Both the position numbers and the translations under genes were made by a program. Below are positions 58,942-64,000 of a stretch of DNA of 64,000 nt, one piece after another. The DNA is from Nakaseomyces glabratus. Taxonomy: Eukaryota > Ascomycota > Saccharomycetes > Saccharomycetales > Saccharomycetaceae. Position 1 is the stretch's first letter. Each line of letters starts with the position of its first letter. Below the pieces are notes generated by a model. The model made no database searches. It worked only from the letters and a program-made list of their open reading frames with translations, and had not been told where the DNA came from. Location of the stretch: assembly GCF_010111755.1 (NCBI RefSeq), contig NC_088959.1, positions 310,001 to 374,000 of the forward strand, read 5' to 3'.

Positions 58942-59739
58942 ATGGTAGTAATCAACGGGGTGAAGTATGCCTGTGATTCATGCATCAAATCACATAAAGC
59001 AGCCCAGTGTGAGCATAACGATAGACCCTTAAAGATACTAAAGCCAAGGGGAAGGCCACCGACGACCTGCGACCATTGCAAAGATATGAGAAAGACTAAG
59101 AATGTGAACCCTTCAGGAAGTTGTAACTGTAGTAAACTCGAGAAAATAAGGCAAGAGAAAGGCATAACGATAGAAGAGGATATGTTGATGAGCGGAAACA
59201 TGGACATGTGCTTGTGTGTTAGAGGTGAGCCTTGTAGGTGTCACGCTAGGAGGAAAAGGACACAGAAATCAAACAAAAAAGATAACTTAAGCATTAATTC
59301 GCCCACAAATAATTCTCCTTCACCAGCGCTCTCTGTGAATATTGGAGGGATGGTGGTGGCTAATGATGACATCCTGAAATCATTGGGACCAATTCAAAAT
59401 GTCGATCTAACGGCTCCACTAGATTTTCCACCGAATGGGATAGATAATAAACCGATGGAAAGTTTCTATACACAAACTTCTAAATCCGATGCTGTTGATT
59501 CGCTTGAATTCGATCATCTAATGAATATGCAAATGAGGAATGATAACTCCCTTTCATTTCCTATGTCTGCAAACCAGAATGAAGTCGGTTATCAATTTAA
59601 TAATGAAGGGAATAACTCAATGAATTCAACAATGAAAAATACTATTACTCAAATGGATCAAGGTAATTCACATAGCATGACCTTACACGATATAGACGAA
59701 ATTCTCAATAACGGTATTGAACTTGGTAATGTAAATTGA
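58942..59739 (+). CDS. AMT1: Copper-activated transcription factor Amt1 (Ace1/Cup2 type)
   Basis: 265 residues. Copper-fist DNA-binding domain at the N-terminus: zinc ligands C11, C14, C23 and H25, the minor-groove hook R-G-R-P (36-39), then a string of Cys-x-Cys and Cys-x2-Cys motifs to about residue 102 that bind a Cu(I) cluster. A basic stretch (RRKRTQKSNKK) follows. The rest is Asn/Ser/Met-rich and acidic, as in a transactivation domain, ending with DIDEILNNGIEL. Amt1 activates metallothionein genes (MT-I, MT-II) and itself when copper is high. The length and sequence are those I remember for C. glabrata AMT1; S. cerevisiae CUP2 (YGL166W) has the same neighbours. Confidence 0.97.
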   Translation: MVVINGVKYACDSCIKSHKAAQCEHNDRPLKILKPRGRPPTTCDHCKDMRKTKNVNPSGSCNCSKLEKIRQEKGITIEEDMLMSGNMDMCLCVRGEPCRCHARRKRTQKSNKKDNLSINSPTNNSPSPALSVNIGGMVVANDDILKSLGPIQNVDLTAPLDFPPNGIDNKPMESFYTQTSKSDAVDSLEFDHLMNMQMRNDNSLSFPMSANQNEVGYQFNNEGNNSMNSTMKNTITQMDQGNSHSMTLHDIDEILNNGIELGNVN

Positions 59740-59904
59740 AGATCTTACTGCATTTAATTAAATAATATAGTTTAATTTTATAATGAGTTTCAGTTGATTT
59801 CCATTATAGTTATACATCAAAATTTGATGACTAATTTTATGTTGATTCTGATTATGGTGTGATTGGACAAGATATATTCGAATCTAAAAATTGCCGCTTC
59901 TTCA

Positions 59905-61182
59905 TCAAGAATCAGATAGTGTAACTCTTTCTAGTTTTTCGTCGATTTTATTAATGCTTGAGTTAGTTTCCCTTATGGCATTTGGATTCTCATCATTTAG
60001 ATATACAGAAAGTCTCTCATCCTTAACTTCAAGAATTGACATATCGTCATTAAATTGCAATGACACTAGTCGCAAAATATACTCCAAGAGGCTGATTGAG
60101 CTCGATCGTTCGTTACTGGGAATAATATTACTATTCGAGCTATTTGCGTCCTCATAGTTTGCACTATTGTCCTCGTCTGATGAGTCTTCATCACTGGAGC
60201 TATCACTGTCGGTCGATTCATATGAACCCAATGCAAACCATTCAATATCTTCCGTTGAGGAGTTTGAATGAATACCTTTGCCCTTAATATTTTTATCTGT
60301 TTTTATAACTAATACCGGAGAATCTCTTTCCGGAAGTTTTAGTAGCTTACCTGAAACACTAAAGAATAATTTAACAATTTGACATATATTCATTTCTAAA
60401 CTTCTTGGTTTTTCCTCGTCATTTTCAGTATTATGATATCTACCATCATCAAAACTTTGATCTATCCTTAAAACATAATTGAACTTATTCGTTTCATCTT
60501 TCCTTCTGATGATCCTTGTAATACCTCTTTTCATGTCTTCCTTCCACGTAACTCTAATATTATTATGCTTTTCAGATGGTAGATGGTAAAAAACAGAGAA
60601 ATAAGTAGTTTCAAATGTGGGTCCTACTTGAACATCTTCACCGGCAAACATGTCATTATTCTTAACCACATAATTTGATGCTGAGAGTAATAATCCGGGG
60701 GAGACTGTATTAGTTAAATTTGAGGATAGATTTGCACCAGAAGTAGTCAATGATAAGTTAATAAATGGAGTAATTTCTTCTATCCTATCCAAAAGATCTT
60801 TAATATAGAGTTCAACCGCGTTGATTGAATCTTTTTGCGTTTTTGCAGTTCTTGAGCCTTCAACCTTTTCTGTAAGTTCATGTATTTTGTCATCAAACTG
60901 GTCAATTTCTACTCTTAAATCGCTTGTTAGTCTTAATGTACTCTCAAGGTTTGTGTTTCCTCGAGCTGCTACCAGTCTTATAAGATCGATTGCATATGAC
61001 ACGATTTCAATTCTGTTTTGTAGTTTAATTCTTAGTTTTTCAATTCTCTTCGCATCATCTTTTGGTATCTTCAATATAAATCCAGTTATGGTTTTAATTG
61101 CATACGTGGAAGCAATCGAAACACCAGATTTTATCGCAAATGTAACTGCTTGTGATCCAGCTTTAGCTAGTATTTCATCCAT
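59905..61182 (-). CDS. YRB30: RanGTP-binding protein Yrb30
   Basis: 425 residues (S. cerevisiae about 440). The N-terminus MDEILAKAGSQAVTFAIKSG is nearly identical to Yrb30, as is SRTAKTQKDSINAVE and the stretch RIEEITPFINLSLTTSGANL (about 136-155). RSFDDGRYH-type sequence (about 245) follows. An acidic Ser/Asp region near 323-345 (DSDSSSDEDSSDEDNS) precedes a C-terminal coiled segment. Yrb30 binds Gsp1-GTP and inhibits its hydrolysis; its role in nuclear transport is not well defined, and the family is mostly fungal. It lies between AMT1 and RAD54, as YGL164C does between YGL166W and YGL163C. Confidence 0.95.
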   Translation of the reverse strand: MDEILAKAGSQAVTFAIKSGVSIASTYAIKTITGFILKIPKDDAKRIEKLRIKLQNRIEIVSYAIDLIRLVAARGNTNLESTLRLTSDLRVEIDQFDDKIHELTEKVEGSRTAKTQKDSINAVELYIKDLLDRIEEITPFINLSLTTSGANLSSNLTNTVSPGLLLSASNYVVKNNDMFAGEDVQVGPTFETTYFSVFYHLPSEKHNNIRVTWKEDMKRGITRIIRRKDETNKFNYVLRIDQSFDDGRYHNTENDEEKPRSLEMNICQIVKLFFSVSGKLLKLPERDSPVLVIKTDKNIKGKGIHSNSSTEDIEWFALGSYESTDSDSSSDEDSSDEDNSANYEDANSSNSNIIPSNERSSSISLLEYILRLVSLQFNDDMSILEVKDERLSVYLNDENPNAIRETNSSINKIDEKLERVTLSDS

Positions 61183-61541
61183 TATACTGCAAATGTTTCT
61201 AATATATGAAGGGCTTTATCTTTTGGTTTAAGAGATTTTCAGTCTGTAATAGAATGGGTTAAAGAACATGACGAATAATAGATCTATTACTCTTTATCAT
61301 TTCTATAGTCTTCCTTATTCATAATTTTAGGGTGGGAACGGTCTCCATTAACATTTTGGTGCTGGATCTTGCAGTTAGTATTTACCAAATGTGAAAAAAA
61401 TTACAAAATGGCCAAAAGAAAAGTCACGCCATCTATGTGCAAACGAATGCTAGTACATGCTATCTAATGCTAATAAATGATTGTCATGAAATTCAAATAA
61501 GAAATATAATTCTATAAATATGCTCTCCGACTCTACGAATA
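61183..61541. other. Intergenic, YRB30 promoter and RAD54 3' end
   Basis: 359 bp, AT-rich. No other gene or site recognised. Confidence 0.5.
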
Positions 61542-64000
61542 CTAATGTGATATATATTGAAATGCATAACTGATATCATTGTGATAAAACTCATTCTTTA
61601 ATAGATGATCATTTGTTTTCTCCAGTGCTTTATGATTCAAGTGATTCCATGTGGTGGCATCACCATATAACATAGCAGCTGCCCTCATAATTTGTTGCCC
61701 GTGCTTATTACAACGTTTACATTGAAAAGTTTCGTGAGTATCACATATAGTTTTATCATTGAACTGAAAAAGCTGTCTTAGATTATCAACACTGAACAAT
61801 CTCTCAACATCTTCTTTAGCGTCAACCACACAAGAACTTAGACTCATTTTCATAGACTGTCTTTGGTATATCTTCTCTTCGATCGTACCGGTAGAAATGA
61901 ATCTATAAATAAAACAATCTTTCTTCTGGCCATCTCTCCATACACGCGCCAAGGCCTGCTGATCGGCTGCAGGATTCCAATCTGGATCCATTAAAATCAA
62001 TCTATTTGCACCAATTAAATTGATACCACATCCACCAGCTTTAGAACTTAGTAAAAATATAAATTCTTGCCCCTCAGGATCATTGAATCGATCAACTAAT
62101 TTCTGACGTTTATTTATAGACATCGTTCCATCCAATCTTACAGATGCGTAGTGACGATTTCTACACATTCTCTCAATTAAATCCAAAGTCTGAGTATAAT
62201 TAGAAATTAATACAATTTTATCATCAGATTCTGTCTTAATTTTATGAAGAAAGCGCTCTAAAATTGCAAATTTACCAGAAAACTGTGTTTGAACATCCCT
62301 ACTTTTCCCAGTCGGGATGCTATAATCGTCAGGAATATCCAAGTCGTTATAATTGTCTAACTCTTCATCTAATTTTATAAGGTCAGGATGATTACACAGT
62401 TTTTTAAGAACACCAATCGCCTTTAGTGGCTGTGATCCACCATCCCCTTTAACAACCTTTTTAATATCCCTGGACTTAATCAACATATTATAAACTTGTT
62501 TCTGGAAAGGCGTTAGATTTACAAATATCACATGCTCATATTTACATGGTAGATATTTGGACAAAATATCATTTGTTCTCCTGATAATAAACTTTGAAAC
62601 AATGTTCGATAGTAATTGAAGCTTCTGTTCACCACTCTTCACATCATTATCCGTAGCATCGGCATCACGACTTCTGAGAATCGGTATCTCGAAATTTCTT
62701 CTAAATTCATTTCTTGTGCCTAACAATCCCGGATTGGAAAAGTTTAAAAGAGCAAAATATTCTGATAAATCGTTCTGTATGGGTGTACCTGATAGAATGA
62801 CTCTTCTAGGACAGTTTATACTATCAAGAGCTGTAAAGGTTAAAGAATCTCCATTCTTCAGACGATGACCTTCATCGGCTAGCAATAGACCAACTTCAGT
62901 ATTTTGCAATTGTTTGACATTTCTCCTCAATGTATCATATGAAATTATAAGAACTGGTTTCACAATGTTTCTTCCTTGCGCCTGCGCCCAGTTTTTAATA
63001 GCCTCTGCCACACTAGTGGCACCAGAGGCTAAGGAAGATTTTTTTCCATCAACAGCCAAGGGTGAAAGTGTATTAGGACCTAGCCACTTTACTAATTCAT
63101 TAGCCCAGTTATTGACTAGAGAAGAAGGACATACAATAATACACTTACTGATCAATCGCTTTCCTTGAGGTCCCTGACGCAAAAGTGTCCACATCAAAGC
63201 AATACATTGTAGAGTTTTCCCTAGACCCATTTCATCAGCCATGATACAACCATAAGCACCTCTATTATTTGATTGCGACTTTTTTAATGCTTCCAAAAAG
63301 TCATTCTCACTTTGTTGTTTCTTAGTAATGGTCTTTTTCTGCTTTTTTGATTTAACGTTCTTTTTAGCGTTCTGTATAGCGTTACCTGCCTCATCATTAT
63401 TCGCTTCACTATTGTCATGGGCTCCACCGCCATCAATTGGTGATACTTCTTTGCTGCATACATCATCATCAGAGCATTCAAGAAAATTGATATTTGAACT
63501 TTGGCTAGCCAATTGCTGATCAAGAAAGTCTTTCATTACCAGCCCTGTCACACAACGATAAAGAAATTTGACACCTTCAACTTGATGTGGTCTTAAGATT
63601 TTTGCCAGCTTAGGGTCAATAACGACTGGAACATTAGCAAACTTCTTTTTCATAGATTCAGTTGGATTGAAAGGAGAGTTTCCTAAAAGCTCTTGCAATG
63701 TTTTATTTTTTACACCATTGGACAATATCTTAGGGTGCTTATATTTAGATTTTTCTGCCTCTGCTTCTTGGGCATTTTGATCTTCTGAGCTCTGTACATT
63801 CTGTACAGTCTCAGTATCATCCTGAATAATCATTTCCCCATCAACGGAGGGATCGTAAAGTACAATTGCAAATTCGTCTGTGGGATCATGCAACGGCCTA
63901 GGCTCAGGAATCACCTTCACTTTAGTGCCTAGCGTTAATGGCAGGCTGTGTCTCTGTACGTAGCCCTTAATCGGTACATGAAAGGACTTTTTTAATGTAA
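61542..64000 (-). CDS. RAD54: Rad54 DNA translocase, 5' end outside the window
   Basis: 819 complete codons; the start lies beyond 64000. A frame starting at 63920 would need a non-ATG codon, and the frame stays open to the edge, encoding SFHVPIKGYVQRHSLPLTLG, the conserved N-terminal block of Rad54. Swi2/Snf2 motor motifs: MADEMGLGKT (Walker A), LLADEGHRLKN (DEGH box), ILSGTPIQNDLSEY, SSKAGGCGINLIGANRL and QQALARVWRDGQ. The C-terminal Zn-like Cys motif CETHE-type (CDTHETFQCKRCNKHGQQ) and the tail ending YISH are also present. Rad54 works with Rad51 in homology search, strand invasion and branch migration. An insertion of about 90 acidic/basic residues separates the N-terminus from the motor. 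About 75-80 N-terminal residues are missing, judged from the S. cerevisiae length. Confidence 0.97.
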   Translation of the reverse strand, partial: TLKKSFHVPIKGYVQRHSLPLTLGTKVKVIPEPRPLHDPTDEFAIVLYDPSVDGEMIIQDDTETVQNVQSSEDQNAQEAEAEKSKYKHPKILSNGVKNKTLQELLGNSPFNPTESMKKKFANVPVVIDPKLAKILRPHQVEGVKFLYRCVTGLVMKDFLDQQLASQSSNINFLECSDDDVCSKEVSPIDGGGAHDNSEANNDEAGNAIQNAKKNVKSKKQKKTITKKQQSENDFLEALKKSQSNNRGAYGCIMADEMGLGKTLQCIALMWTLLRQGPQGKRLISKCIIVCPSSLVNNWANELVKWLGPNTLSPLAVDGKKSSLASGATSVAEAIKNWAQAQGRNIVKPVLIISYDTLRRNVKQLQNTEVGLLLADEGHRLKNGDSLTFTALDSINCPRRVILSGTPIQNDLSEYFALLNFSNPGLLGTRNEFRRNFEIPILRSRDADATDNDVKSGEQKLQLLSNIVSKFIIRRTNDILSKYLPCKYEHVIFVNLTPFQKQVYNMLIKSRDIKKVVKGDGGSQPLKAIGVLKKLCNHPDLIKLDEELDNYNDLDIPDDYSIPTGKSRDVQTQFSGKFAILERFLHKIKTESDDKIVLISNYTQTLDLIERMCRNRHYASVRLDGTMSINKRQKLVDRFNDPEGQEFIFLLSSKAGGCGINLIGANRLILMDPDWNPAADQQALARVWRDGQKKDCFIYRFISTGTIEEKIYQRQSMKMSLSSCVVDAKEDVERLFSVDNLRQLFQFNDKTICDTHETFQCKRCNKHGQQIMRAAAMLYGDATTWNHLNHKALEKTNDHLLKNEFYHNDISYAFQYISH

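Noticed and set aside
63920..64000. RAD54 starting inside the window at 63920
   Set aside because: That codon is GTG, and the frame stays open to the edge while encoding a conserved Rad54 block, so the gene is simply cut by the window.

Overview
This is nuclear DNA of a budding yeast (Saccharomycetaceae, post-whole-genome-duplication). Genes are mostly intronless and tightly packed, the tRNA is eukaryotic, Rpb1 carries a heptad CTD, and gene order runs in blocks collinear with S. cerevisiae chromosomes IV left and VII left. The copper-fist gene at 58942-59739 agrees along its length with what I remember of Candida (Nakaseomyces) glabrata AMT1, and the 415-residue VMA1 intein also fits that species. 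I therefore infer C. glabrata, probably chromosome I. I could not run a search.

Layout. 1-31957 is one long block in the order of S. cerevisiae YDL153C-YDL138W: SAS10 (5' end only), RPC53, ATG9, RPN5, LDB17, COP1, a YDL144C-like oxidoreductase, CCT4, CRD1, BPL1, RPO21, SCM3 and RGT2. NOP14 (YDL148C) is absent between ATG9 and RPN5. 32641-44241 continues with NUS1, an ARF1/2 GTPase, a PP2A catalytic subunit, VMA1 with an intein, RPL41 and a YDL183C/MRX19-like mitochondrial protein (S. cerevisiae YDL193W-YDL183C). 45199-49074 holds a probable PBP4, FBP1 and SLC1. 49903-56508 holds a SHE10/OSW7-family gene, VID30, an intron-containing OST5 and an MTC3-like Cox4/Cox5-fold protein. 58014-64000 holds tRNA-Gly(GCC), AMT1, YRB30 and most of RAD54, which runs off the right edge.

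Most genes are housekeeping: Pol II and Pol III subunits, proteasome lid, coatomer, chaperonin, V-ATPase, PP2A, biotin ligase, cardiolipin and phosphatidic acid synthesis, dolichol synthesis. Two pairings deserve attention. VID30, a GID ubiquitin-ligase subunit, lies near FBP1, the classical GID substrate, but this FBP1 lacks the N-terminal proline degron. AMT1 has its MRE beside a dA tract. Regulatory sequence is readable in several places: PAC/RRPE boxes between SAS10 and RPC53, a PACE-like box before RPN5, ~31-bp repeats in the YDL144C/CCT4 promoter, and a 10-bp tandem repeat upstream of the MRX19-like gene. I see no transposon, LTR, CRISPR array, virus or toxin gene.
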